Positions 14,709 to 21,853 of a DNA stretch of 34,485 nucleotides are shown here, piece after piece. The stretch comes from an uncultured Oribacterium sp. (GTDB taxonomy: Bacteria > Bacillota > Clostridia > Lachnospirales > Lachnospiraceae), in contig CALAOB010000089.1 of the NCBI GenBank assembly GCA_937927445.1, positions 1-34,485 of the forward strand, given 5' to 3'. The stretch's first letter is position 1. Every line of letters begins with the position of its first letter. The notes beneath the pieces were generated by a model that did no database searches, had not been told where the DNA came from, and saw only the letters and a program-made list of their open reading frames with translations. The translations under genes and the position numbers were made by a program.

Positions 14709-15194
14709 ATGAACAAAGTTATCCTCATGGGTAGATTAACCAGAGATCCGGATATCAGATACGCACAGGGTGAGAACCAGATGGCGATCGCAAGATATAC
14801 ACTTGCCGTTGATCGTCGTATGCGTCGCTCACAGGATGGCGCCGGTCAGGATCAGCAGACCGCAGACTTTATCGGATGCGTCGCATTCGGTCGTTCTGCA
14901 GAGTTCGCTGAGAAGTACCTGCACCAGGGCACCAAAATCGTGGTTGAGGGTAGAATCCAGACTGGAAGCTACACGAACAAGGAAGGCCAGAAGGTCTATA
15001 CCACGGATGTCGTCGTAGAGAATCAGGAGTTTGCAGAGAGCAAGAACGCATCGGCTGGAAATGGTGGAAATTATTCCGCAAACCGCAGTTACGGACAGCA
15101 GTCCCATGGCGGCCAGCAGAGCAGTGCTGCAATCGGTGATGGTTTTATGAATATACCTGATGGGGTAGAGGACGAGGGTCTCCCATTTAACTAA
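14709..15194 (+). CDS. ssb: Single-stranded DNA-binding protein
   Basis: SSB coats single-stranded DNA during replication and recruits partners through its C-terminal tip. The OB fold is seen in MNKVILMGRLTRDPDIRYAQ, IARYTLAVDRR, DFIGCVAFGRSAEFAEKYLH and GTKIVVEGRIQTGSYTNKEG. A Gly/Asn/Gln/Ser-rich linker follows, and the acidic tip ends GVEDEGLPFN, close to the consensus DDDLPF with an extra Asn. At 161 residues it is normal. It lies between rpsF and rpsR, the standard Firmicutes order, 23 bp after rpsF. Confidence 0.97.
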   Translation: MNKVILMGRLTRDPDIRYAQGENQMAIARYTLAVDRRMRRSQDGAGQDQQTADFIGCVAFGRSAEFAEKYLHQGTKIVVEGRIQTGSYTNKEGQKVYTTDVVVENQEFAESKNASAGNGGNYSANRSYGQQSHGGQQSSAAIGDGFMNIPDGVEDEGLPFN

Positions 15195-15237
15195 GGTGAG
15201 GACATGCCCTTGTGACATTTTACAAGGAGGATTAACC

Positions 15238-15501
15238 ATGGCATTTCAGAAGTCAGATAAGCCAGCTAGACCTAGAAGAGCCGGCGGCTTCCGCAGCAGA
15301 CGTAAGGTTTGCGTATTCTGCAGCGAGAAGGCTAAGCCTATCGATTATAAGGACGTTGCTACATTAAGAAAGTACATCTCTGAGAGAGGTAAGATTCTTC
15401 CTAGAAGAATCACTGGTACCTGCGCTAAGCACCAAAGAGCAATCACTCTTGCAGTTAAGAGAGCAAGACACGTAGCACTTCTTCCGTACCAGGTAGATTA
15501 A
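15238..15501 (+). CDS. rpsR: 30S ribosomal protein S18
   Basis: The 87-residue protein carries the S18 core KVCVFCSEKAKPIDYKDVAT, LRKYISERGKILPRRITGTC and AKHQRAITLAVKRARHVALL. The zinc-type cysteines (CVFC plus GTC with a nearby His) are kept, so it appears to be the C+ form. AAGGAGG precedes the ATG at 15238 by 7 bp; an in-frame extension to 15196 has no site. It ends the rpsF operon at a strong terminator 27 bp downstream. AGA-rich codon use mirrors rpsF. Confidence 0.97.
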   Translation: MAFQKSDKPARPRRAGGFRSRRKVCVFCSEKAKPIDYKDVATLRKYISERGKILPRRITGTCAKHQRAITLAVKRARHVALLPYQVD

Positions 15502-15528
15502 TTTCAGCCTGACTGAAAAGAAGACGAG

Positions 15529-15560
15529 GCTGTACCGGAGTTTTCCGGTACAGCTTTTTT
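15529..15560 (+). terminator. Intrinsic terminator after rpsR
   Basis: A perfect 11-bp stem GCTGTACCGGA (15529-15539) / TCCGGTACAGC (15544-15554) with a GTTT loop is followed by six T residues. It ends the rpsF-ssb-rpsR transcript. Confidence 0.93.
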
Positions 15561-15623
15561 CGTATACCGGTTTATGCTATAATCGTATTCGAATTGCTAT
15601 GCCTTCGTTTCAGGGGAGAGCTT

Positions 15624-17660
15624 ATGATGAAGAAAAAACCACAAAGTGTCATCGATATATATCTGGCCTGGCCACTTGCAGTCATCGCCATCCTGTTGCT
15701 CGGCGATATCGTTCTCTGGCTGACGGAACCGCGTGGCGCATTGATCCTGCTGCCATTTATTCTCATCGCGGCGGCATTTGCGCTGATGCTTTATTTTACA
15801 CGTCAGTCGAAGCTGCAGGGTGCACTGCAGGCTTACGCGATCGGCGCCAGTGAGGTGCATACGACCATCTTCGATGAGATGCCGATGCCATACTGTATGG
15901 TCGATGAGCGTGGAAACGTCCTCTGGGCGAACCGCAGCTTTCGCGAAATCGCCGGTAATCGTCCGGATGCCCGGAATATCCTGCAGATGTTTCCGAATAT
16001 CCATAAGGAGATGCTGGAGGAGGATGACGTCATCCTGGAGATCCACTCGGATTATCAGGATCGAAAATATCTCATCGATCTGATGCGGACGCCGGTGACG
16101 ACAGAGGATGGCAGTGCGCCATCGATGTATGCGCCGGATCTGAAAACCATCGCGGTTTACCTGCGGGATGAAACGGAGGAAACCGTACTTCGGACGCAGC
16201 TTGATCAGGAGCATATCGTTATCGGTCTCGTCTACATCGATAACTACGATGAGGTCCGCGAGCAGATCGAGGAGGTTCGGCGTTCACTGCTGACCGCGTT
16301 GATCGATCGTAAGATCAGCCACTATATCTCCTCGGTGAACGGACTGATCTATAAACTGGAAAAGGATAAATATGTCTTTATCCTGAAGGAACAGTATTTC
16401 GATCGTATGCTTCAGGATCGATTCTCGATTCTCGAAGAGGTGAAAAATGTAAACATTGGCAATGAAATGGCCGTCACGCTGAGTATCGGTATCGGCTATG
16501 GTGCGGACTCCTATCAGAAGAACTATGAGTATGCACATACCTCCATCGATATGGCGCTCGGTCGTGGTGGTGATCAGGCGGTCGTAAAGTCAAATGAGAA
16601 TCTGACCTACTTCGGCGGCAAGACACAGACACAGGAGAAGGCCACCCGTGTCAAGGCGCGTGTGAAGGCACAGGCCTTCCAGGAGCTCCTGGAAACACGG
16701 GACCGTGTGCTCGTCATGGGCCATGCGAACAGCGACGTGGACTGCCTCGGTGCGTCCGCCGGTGTATATCGGATGGTGACCGAGCTCGGAAAGCGCTGTT
16801 ACATCGTGGAAAATACGGTGACAGCACCGATCCTGCCGCTGAAGGAGCGCTTCCTGCAGAGCCCGGACTATCCGGAGGATATGTTCATCACCGGTGCGCA
16901 GGCGCTGCAGATGGTGGATAACAGTACCGTGCTCGTGGTGGTCGACTGTAACCGGCCATCCATCATCGACGAACCGGAGCTGCTCCGGGCATGTAAGACG
17001 ATCGTGGTCTTCGATCACCATCGTCAGAGCAGTGAGACGATTCAGGGCGCAGTGCTCAGCTACTGTGAGCCGTATGCCTCGAGCGCCTGCGAGATGATCG
17101 CCGAGATGATGCAGTACATCGCCGATGGAATCAAGGTCAAGGGACCGGAGGCCGATGCGATGTATGGCGGTATCGTCATCGATTCACAGGAGTTTACGGT
17201 GCAGACCGGTGTACGCACCTTCGAGGCGGCGGCATATCTCCGTCGCTGCGGTGCGGATATCACACGTATCCGGAAGATCTTCCGTGAGAACTTCAAGGAT
17301 TATCAGGCGAAGGCAGCGGCGATCTCCAGTGCGGAGATCTACCGCGATGCGTACGCCTTCAGTACGATCGACCCGAAGGGACTCGAGAGTCCGACGGTCG
17401 TGTGTGCGCAGGCAGCGAATGAGCTGCTGAACATCCGCGGAATCAAGGCCAGCATCGTACTGACACTGTATAATGACATCATCTATGTGTCTGCGCGCTC
17501 CATCGATGAGATGAACGTACAGGTACTGATGGAAAAGCTCGGCGGCGGCGGACATCGCACGATCGCCGGGGCACAGCTTCGCGAGGGCAGCCTGCCAGAG
17601 GCGATTGCTACGATCAAGCAGGCCATCGACGAGATGATTAAGGAAGGAGAGGCTTCATAA
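15624..17660 (+). CDS. gdpP: GdpP-type cyclic-di-AMP phosphodiesterase
   Basis: GdpP hydrolyses c-di-AMP to 5'-pApA and so controls osmotic and wall homeostasis. The 678-residue protein has two N-terminal transmembrane helices (about 14-34 and 40-58), a PAS-like region (MPYCMVDERGNVLWANRSFR), a degenerate GGDEF region (TLSIGIGYGADSYQ and ALGRGGDQAVVK, with no GGDEF motif), then DHH and DHHA1 domains. Catalytic motifs include HANSDVDCLGAS (about 365-376), FDHHRQS (Asp464-His465-His466) and GGGHRTIAGA (about 640-649). Two adjacent ATGs follow GGGGAGAG; the first, 15624, is used. Its stop overlaps the rplI start (TAATG), so the two are coupled. Synteny rpsR-gdpP-rplI-dnaB is that of Firmicutes. 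Confidence 0.96.
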   Translation: MMKKKPQSVIDIYLAWPLAVIAILLLGDIVLWLTEPRGALILLPFILIAAAFALMLYFTRQSKLQGALQAYAIGASEVHTTIFDEMPMPYCMVDERGNVLWANRSFREIAGNRPDARNILQMFPNIHKEMLEEDDVILEIHSDYQDRKYLIDLMRTPVTTEDGSAPSMYAPDLKTIAVYLRDETEETVLRTQLDQEHIVIGLVYIDNYDEVREQIEEVRRSLLTALIDRKISHYISSVNGLIYKLEKDKYVFILKEQYFDRMLQDRFSILEEVKNVNIGNEMAVTLSIGIGYGADSYQKNYEYAHTSIDMALGRGGDQAVVKSNENLTYFGGKTQTQEKATRVKARVKAQAFQELLETRDRVLVMGHANSDVDCLGASAGVYRMVTELGKRCYIVENTVTAPILPLKERFLQSPDYPEDMFITGAQALQMVDNSTVLVVVDCNRPSIIDEPELLRACKTIVVFDHHRQSSETIQGAVLSYCEPYASSACEMIAEMMQYIADGIKVKGPEADAMYGGIVIDSQEFTVQTGVRTFEAAAYLRRCGADITRIRKIFRENFKDYQAKAAAISSAEIYRDAYAFSTIDPKGLESPTVVCAQAANELLNIRGIKASIVLTLYNDIIYVSARSIDEMNVQVLMEKLGGGGHRTIAGAQLREGSLPEAIATIKQAIDEMIKEGEAS

Positions 17661-18106
17661 TGAAGGTTATTTTATTAAAGGATGTAAAGTCACTGGGTAA
17701 AAAGGGTGAAATCGTAGAGGTATCCGAGGGCTACGGACGGAACTTTATTCTTCCGTCGAAGACGGGTGTCCTCGCAGATAATAAGAATCTGAACACGCTG
17801 AAGCTCCAGAAGCAGAACGATGCAAAGATCGCAGCCGAGAAGCTTCAGGAGGCACAGGAGCTGAAGGAGAAGATCGAGGCGGTCAAGGTCACCATCCCGA
17901 TCAAGTCCAGTAAGGACGGACGGACCTTCGGTTCTGTTTCCACGAAGGAAGTGCAGGAGGCACTGAAGAAGCAGACCGGCATCGAGGTGGATAAGAAGAA
18001 GCTTTCCTGCGATGTACCGATGAAGAACCTGGGCGGTTACAATGTAAGCGTCAAGCTTCATAAGGATGTCACGGCGGTTCTTCATGTTTCTGTGATCAGC
18101 GCATAA
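17660..18106 (+). CDS. rplI: 50S ribosomal protein L9
   Basis: L9 binds 23S rRNA near the L1 stalk and helps maintain reading frame. The 148-residue protein begins MKVILLKDVKSLGKKGEIVE, then VSEGYGRNFILPSKTGVLAD, the signature N-terminal domain, followed by the long central helix (LQKQNDAKIAAEKLQEAQEL) and the C-terminal domain ending VKLHKDVTAVLHVSVIS. Full length. The ATG overlaps the gdpP stop by one base. Confidence 0.97.
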   Translation: MKVILLKDVKSLGKKGEIVEVSEGYGRNFILPSKTGVLADNKNLNTLKLQKQNDAKIAAEKLQEAQELKEKIEAVKVTIPIKSSKDGRTFGSVSTKEVQEALKKQTGIEVDKKKLSCDVPMKNLGGYNVSVKLHKDVTAVLHVSVISA

Positions 18107-18206
18107 GCGTGACAGCACAGTGACATAGCCGATATCGAGGTTCTGAATGGAGAGCCTGCAGGAACAGTCGATACGGTCGTTTCACATAGTATCACACAGG
18201 AGTAGT

Positions 18207-19565
18207 ATGGCAGAGAATAATGAAAACATTCTGACCAGGGTCGTGCCCCACAGTCAGGAAGCCGAGCAGAGTGTCATCGGCGCCATGCTCCGGGACAAGG
18301 ATGCGGTTTCGACTGCTGCAGAGATGCTGCGCCCGGAGGACTTCTATCAGAAGCAGTACAGTCTCATGTTCGACGCGATGACCCAGCTCTATCAGAAGGA
18401 TCAGCCGGTCGACCTCGTGACGCTGTCGGAGAAGCTGAAGGCGACGAGCAACATCCCGCCGGAGGTGTACGACATCGCGGTGATCCGTGATATCGTCATG
18501 TCGGTGCCGACGAGTGCCAATGTAAAATCCTACTGCACCATCGTGAAGGAGAAGTCGATTCTCCGCACGCTCATCCGGACGAACGAGGACATCGCCAATA
18601 TGTGCTACAGCGGCACCGAGTCCGCGGATACGATCCTGAATGAGACGGAGCAGCGGATCTTCAAGCTCCTGGAAACCAGAAACACCGGCGACAGTGAGGA
18701 TATCGCGACCGTCGCGATGAAGGTGCTCGAGAACATTCAGGAAGCAGCACAGAACGGTGGACAGATCACCGGTATCCCGACGGGCTTCAAGGCGCTCGAC
18801 TATAAGACCGCCGGACTTCAGCGCTCGGATCTCATTCTCGTGGCGGCCCGTCCGTCCATGGGTAAGACCGCCTTCGTCCTGAACATCCTCGATAATGTCG
18901 GCGTCCGTCAGAAAAAGCCGTGCATGATCTTCTCACTCGAGATGAGCCGGGAGCAGCTCGTCAACCGTATGCTCTCGATGGAGTCGCTCGTTGATGCAGA
19001 CAAGCTCCGTAAGGGCTCCCTCACCGATGAGGACTGGGGAGAGCTGATCAATGCTGTCGACCGTGTCGCAGATGCAAACATCACCATCGACGATACGCCG
19101 GGTATCACGGTCGGCGAGCTCCGCTCCAAGTGCCGTAAACAGAAGCTCGAAAAGGGACTCGACCTCGTTATTATCGACTACCTTCAGCTCATGTCCGGCG
19201 GCGGACGCGGCGGTGAGAGCCGTCAGCAGGAGATTTCGGAGATCTCCCGTTCCCTGAAGGCAGTAGCACGAGAGATGAAGTGTCCGGTCATCGCCCTTTC
19301 CCAGCTGTCGCGAGCGGTAGAGCAGCGTCCGGATCACCGTCCGATGCTGTCCGACCTCCGAGAGTCCGGTGCGATCGAGCAGGATGCCGATATCGTAATG
19401 TTCCTGTACCGTGATGAGTACTATAATAAAGATACGGAGCATCCGCATGAGGCGGAGGTCATCATCGCGAAGCAGCGTAACGGTCCGATCGGTACGGTCA
19501 TTCTCGGATGGCAGGCAGAGTATACACGATTCGTGAATGCCGCCCTCGATCGCGACAGCCACTGA
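18207..19565 (+). CDS. dnaB: Replicative DNA helicase DnaB
   Basis: DnaB (named DnaC in Bacillus) is the hexameric 5'-3' helicase of the replication fork. The 452-residue protein has the N-terminal domain (PHSQEAEQSVIGAMLRDKDA) and the RecA-like motor: Walker A ARPSMGKTAFVLN (about 213-225), SLEMSREQLVNRMLS, Walker B LVIIDYLQLMSGGG, SQLSRAVEQRPDHRPMLSDL and RESGAIEQDADIVMFLYRDE. The motifs are continuous, with no intein. The ATG at 18207 follows AGGAG; the longer frame to 18147 lacks a site. The GTC/CTC codon bias is like its neighbours. Confidence 0.97.
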   Translation: MAENNENILTRVVPHSQEAEQSVIGAMLRDKDAVSTAAEMLRPEDFYQKQYSLMFDAMTQLYQKDQPVDLVTLSEKLKATSNIPPEVYDIAVIRDIVMSVPTSANVKSYCTIVKEKSILRTLIRTNEDIANMCYSGTESADTILNETEQRIFKLLETRNTGDSEDIATVAMKVLENIQEAAQNGGQITGIPTGFKALDYKTAGLQRSDLILVAARPSMGKTAFVLNILDNVGVRQKKPCMIFSLEMSREQLVNRMLSMESLVDADKLRKGSLTDEDWGELINAVDRVADANITIDDTPGITVGELRSKCRKQKLEKGLDLVIIDYLQLMSGGGRGGESRQQEISEISRSLKAVAREMKCPVIALSQLSRAVEQRPDHRPMLSDLRESGAIEQDADIVMFLYRDEYYNKDTEHPHEAEVIIAKQRNGPIGTVILGWQAEYTRFVNAALDRDSH

Positions 19566-19717
19566 TCAGACGGAGCATGAGGCTGTAAGAATGTGCAGAT
19601 TCCGCGGATTTCACCAGAATAGGGCGGAAATCCGGGGCAGCACGTAAAAGTTTTATAAAATCTCATGCAGAGATTTGCATTTTATACTGCTTTCAGTTAC
19701 TATAATCTGAATAAAAA

Positions 19718-19736
19718 TACCGGAGTCCATCCGGTA
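19718..19736 (+). other. Leader hairpin upstream of mecA
   Basis: A 7-bp stem TACCGGA/TCCGGTA with a GTCCA loop lies 4 bp before the mecA ribosome binding site (AGGAGG, 19741-19746). A TATAAT (19701-19706) just upstream could be a -10, with a poorly spaced TTGCAT (19675-19680, 20 bp). The hairpin would sit at the 5' end of the transcript and could affect mRNA stability or initiation; this is inference. Confidence 0.4.
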
Positions 19737-19753
19737 GCGAAGGAGGCGCCATT

Positions 19754-20524
19754 ATGAAAATAGAACGAATTGATGACAACTCCATCAGATGCACACTGAC
19801 GAGCCTGGATCTGAGCTCTCGTAACATCAATCTCCGCGATATGACCTACGGGTCAGAAGCCGCGAAGCGACTGTTCACCGAGATGATGCAGAAAGCGCAG
19901 AACGAGGTCGGCTTCACCGCCGACAGCGGGCCTCTGATGATCGAGGCCGTCCCTCTTCAGGGCGGTTCGATTCAGCTCGTCATTTCAAAAGTAGATGATC
20001 CGGAAGAGCTCGACACACGCTTTTCGAAATTCACGGCGGCTGCCGCCGGCAGTCAGAACGGCTGGATCTCCCAGCTCGCAAGCGAGATTCTCGAGGGTGC
20101 GCATGGACTCCTTCAGGAAATGAAGGATAAGGCATCGCAGCAGGCGAATACGCTGGATGGTGGAAACGCCGCGACGAATGGACCGGACGGACATACGGAA
20201 GCTGATACGGATCGGCACGATGACGATGCCGATATTTACCGCATCTACGCCTTCCAGTCCCTGGATCGCGTCATCGATGCAGCGACCGCCATCGGTGACA
20301 TCTACGATGGTCCGAATACCCTGTATAAGGATCCGCAGGACCATCACTTCTATCTCGTTCTTCATGCCGGAAAGGGTGGGGCCAATGCACTCAACCGTGC
20401 GTCTAATCTCCTCTCGGAGTATGGAAGCAAGCTGAAGGATAACGATCTATATGAGGCATATTTCAGCGAACACTATGAGCTTTTCCTGAAGGAAAATGCC
20501 CTGCAGAAGCTGAGAAGCATCTGA
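19754..20524 (+). CDS. mecA: MecA family adaptor protein
   Basis: MecA recruits substrates to ClpC for degradation and in Bacillus subtilis restrains competence. The 256-residue protein has the N-terminal substrate-binding domain MKIERIDDNSIRCTLTSLDL then LSSRNINLRDMTYGSEAAKR and FTADSGPLMIEAVPLQGGSI, an Asp/Gly/Asn-rich linker (about 125-160), and the C-terminal ClpC-binding domain YRIYAFQSLDRVIDAATAIG ... NTLYKDPQDHHFYLVLHAGK. Length is close to that of Bacillus MecA (~218), with a slightly longer linker. AGGAGG is 7 bp upstream. The gene follows dnaB after 188 bp. Confidence 0.93.
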   Translation: MKIERIDDNSIRCTLTSLDLSSRNINLRDMTYGSEAAKRLFTEMMQKAQNEVGFTADSGPLMIEAVPLQGGSIQLVISKVDDPEELDTRFSKFTAAAAGSQNGWISQLASEILEGAHGLLQEMKDKASQQANTLDGGNAATNGPDGHTEADTDRHDDDADIYRIYAFQSLDRVIDAATAIGDIYDGPNTLYKDPQDHHFYLVLHAGKGGANALNRASNLLSEYGSKLKDNDLYEAYFSEHYELFLKENALQKLRSI

Positions 20525-20579
20525 GGATAGAAACATAGACCGGCTGCGGACTGCAGCCATGAAAGAGGAGAACACAATT

Positions 20580-20822
20580 ATGACGATTACGAAGGATATG
20601 CGCATCGGCGATCTGCTTCAGATGAATGAGATGATCGCTCCATTTCTGATGCAGAACGGTATGGGCTGTGTGTACTGCCCGTCATCCATGATGGAGTCAC
20701 TGGAAGAGGCCTGCATGGTGCACGGCATCGACTGTGATATGCTGACGGCGGACCTCAACGACGTACTGCTCGAGTACGAGGAGGCACAGAAGGCGCAGCA
20801 GACAGAGCAGCCGGAAGCGTAA
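20580..20822 (+). CDS. DUF1858 domain protein
   Basis: DUF1858 is a short domain, found alone or fused to hybrid-cluster-type proteins, with a CxxC pair. The 80-residue product shows MTITKDMRIGDLLQMNEMIA then PFLMQNGMGCVYCPSSMMES and LEEACMVHGID: the motif GMGCVYCPSS carries the two cysteines, which may bind metal or act in redox. The ATG at 20580 is chosen over 20559 because GAGGAG (20565-20570) is 9 bp upstream and family members begin with MxITKDM. It sits 55 bp after mecA and is followed by a terminator. The biological role is not known. Confidence 0.9.
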   Translation: MTITKDMRIGDLLQMNEMIAPFLMQNGMGCVYCPSSMMESLEEACMVHGIDCDMLTADLNDVLLEYEEAQKAQQTEQPEA

Positions 20823-20839
20823 ATAAGATCAGAACACGA

Positions 20840-20870
20840 AAAACAGGGCGTTACGTGCGCCCTGTTTTTT
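20840..20870 (+). terminator. Intrinsic terminator after the DUF1858 gene
   Basis: An 8-bp G/C-rich stem ACAGGGCG (20843-20850) / CGCCCTGT (20858-20865), extended by A/T pairs, is followed by six T residues. It ends the mecA transcript on the plus strand. Confidence 0.9.
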
Positions 20871-20880
20871 ATGACCGCAG

Positions 20881-20924
20881 AAAAGTTCAGCCGGAGGCAC
20901 GTCGATGCTTCCGGCTGAACTTTT
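20881..20924 (-). terminator. Terminator of the TetR gene (minus strand)
   Basis: A 15-bp perfect stem AAAAGTTCAGCCGGA (20881-20895) / TCCGGCTGAACTTTT (20910-20924) lies downstream of the minus-strand tetR gene, with its T-run on that strand. It can also act on the plus strand. Confidence 0.85.
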
Positions 20925-20960
20925 CTGTTTCACTCAGATACGATCGTCTGATTTCCTGTC

Positions 20961-21554
20961 TCATTTCGACTTCATCGATAGTCCACCGCTCAGCATGTCG
21001 CCGGTGATGATCGAGAGCTCATGCGGGGTCTCCCGCATACCGCTCGAGAACCAGTACTGCAGCAGGCTGATCAGTCCGCCGACGATGAAGGCATAGTAGC
21101 TGTCGAACTGCTCCGGACGCTGCTTCTTCGTGATGAAGGACCACTCATTCAGGCACTTCTCACGGACCAGCTCCTTCAGACTGTTCAGGAAACGGATATC
21201 TCCGTTTTCGCCGATCAGGATACGGATGAAGTCGCCGTTTTTCATGCAGAGTGTGTAGACACTCTCAAAGAAGCGGGTCGCGTCATCCGACACGCTCTGC
21301 TCGTCGAACTCGTTCAGTGTTTCCTTAAACTCCTCCAGGATATCATCCTCGGTCTTCTCCAGGAGATCGAAGACATCCTTATAGTGCAGATAGAAGGTGC
21401 CACGATTGACATCTGCGAGATCAGTGAGCTCACGTACCGAGATATCCTTTACCTGCTTCACCATCATCAGATTCGCCAGTGCACCCTTCAGTGCGGCTCT
21501 GGTTTTTCGGATACGACGATCCATCGTATCATTTTCTTTCATAGAACTTCCCAT
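20961..21554 (-). CDS. TetR/AcrR family transcriptional regulator
   Basis: The 197-residue protein carries an N-terminal TetR helix-turn-helix, IRKTRAALKGALANLMMVKQ followed by ISVRELTDLADVNRGTFYLH and YKDVFDLLEKTEDDI, and an all-helical ligand-binding and dimer domain (TRFFESVYTLCMKNGDFIRI, LISLLQYWFSSGMRETPHEL) of the kind found in Clostridia regulators of this subgroup. On the minus strand GGAGG is followed by ATG at 21560 only one base away and by ATG at 21554 eight bases away, so 21554 is used. It is transcribed away from the MMPL transporter and probably represses it. The inducer cannot be read from sequence. Confidence 0.9.
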   Translation of the reverse strand: MGSSMKENDTMDRRIRKTRAALKGALANLMMVKQVKDISVRELTDLADVNRGTFYLHYKDVFDLLEKTEDDILEEFKETLNEFDEQSVSDDATRFFESVYTLCMKNGDFIRILIGENGDIRFLNSLKELVREKCLNEWSFITKKQRPEQFDSYYAFIVGGLISLLQYWFSSGMRETPHELSIITGDMLSGGLSMKSK

Positions 21555-21616
21555 ATCCATACCCTCCGAAGGCTGTTACCAGCCTGAATATATAAATTTC
21601 GTTGTTTTTCGTACGT

Positions 21617-21724
21617 GATAAACATATATCATAAAAGTGTCTATTTATAAACCAAGCGACCAAAATTGACCATTGATAATTTGAACGCTTCTCTATATAA
21701 TGGACAGTACCACAGAAATAGACA
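21617..21724. promoter_or_regulatory. Candidate TetR operators between tetR and the MMPL gene
   Basis: Within the tetR-MMPL intergenic region a 9-base element TGTCTATTT (21638-21646) recurs in the opposite orientation as AAATAGACA (21716-21724), one on each side of the plus-strand promoter. The second overlaps the inverted repeat GACA-TG-TGTC (21721-21730). A further imperfect repeat TGATA...TATCA lies at 21617-21632. These are plausible sites for the divergently encoded TetR protein. Confidence 0.4.
21673..21701 (+). promoter_or_regulatory. Promoter of the MMPL operon
   Basis: TTGATA (21673-21678) and a consensus TATAAT (21696-21701) are separated by exactly 17 bp. It gives a leader of about 145 bases before the MMPL gene. 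A candidate operator lies just downstream, as expected for a repressed promoter. Confidence 0.75.
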
Positions 21725-21853
21725 TGTGTCAACAAATGAAAAGCAGATTAATAAAGAACTTACATCAATTAAGGCACAAGATGTCGTAGATTCAGTGGCA
21801 GGACATACAAAGACTTGTTTTTTCATCGAAAAAACAGCGCAGGAGAGAGCAAC

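Noticed and set aside
19605..19634. Stem CGGATTTC/GAAATCCG downstream of dnaB
   Set aside because: The loop is long (14 nt) and no T-run follows directly, so it is not called as a terminator.
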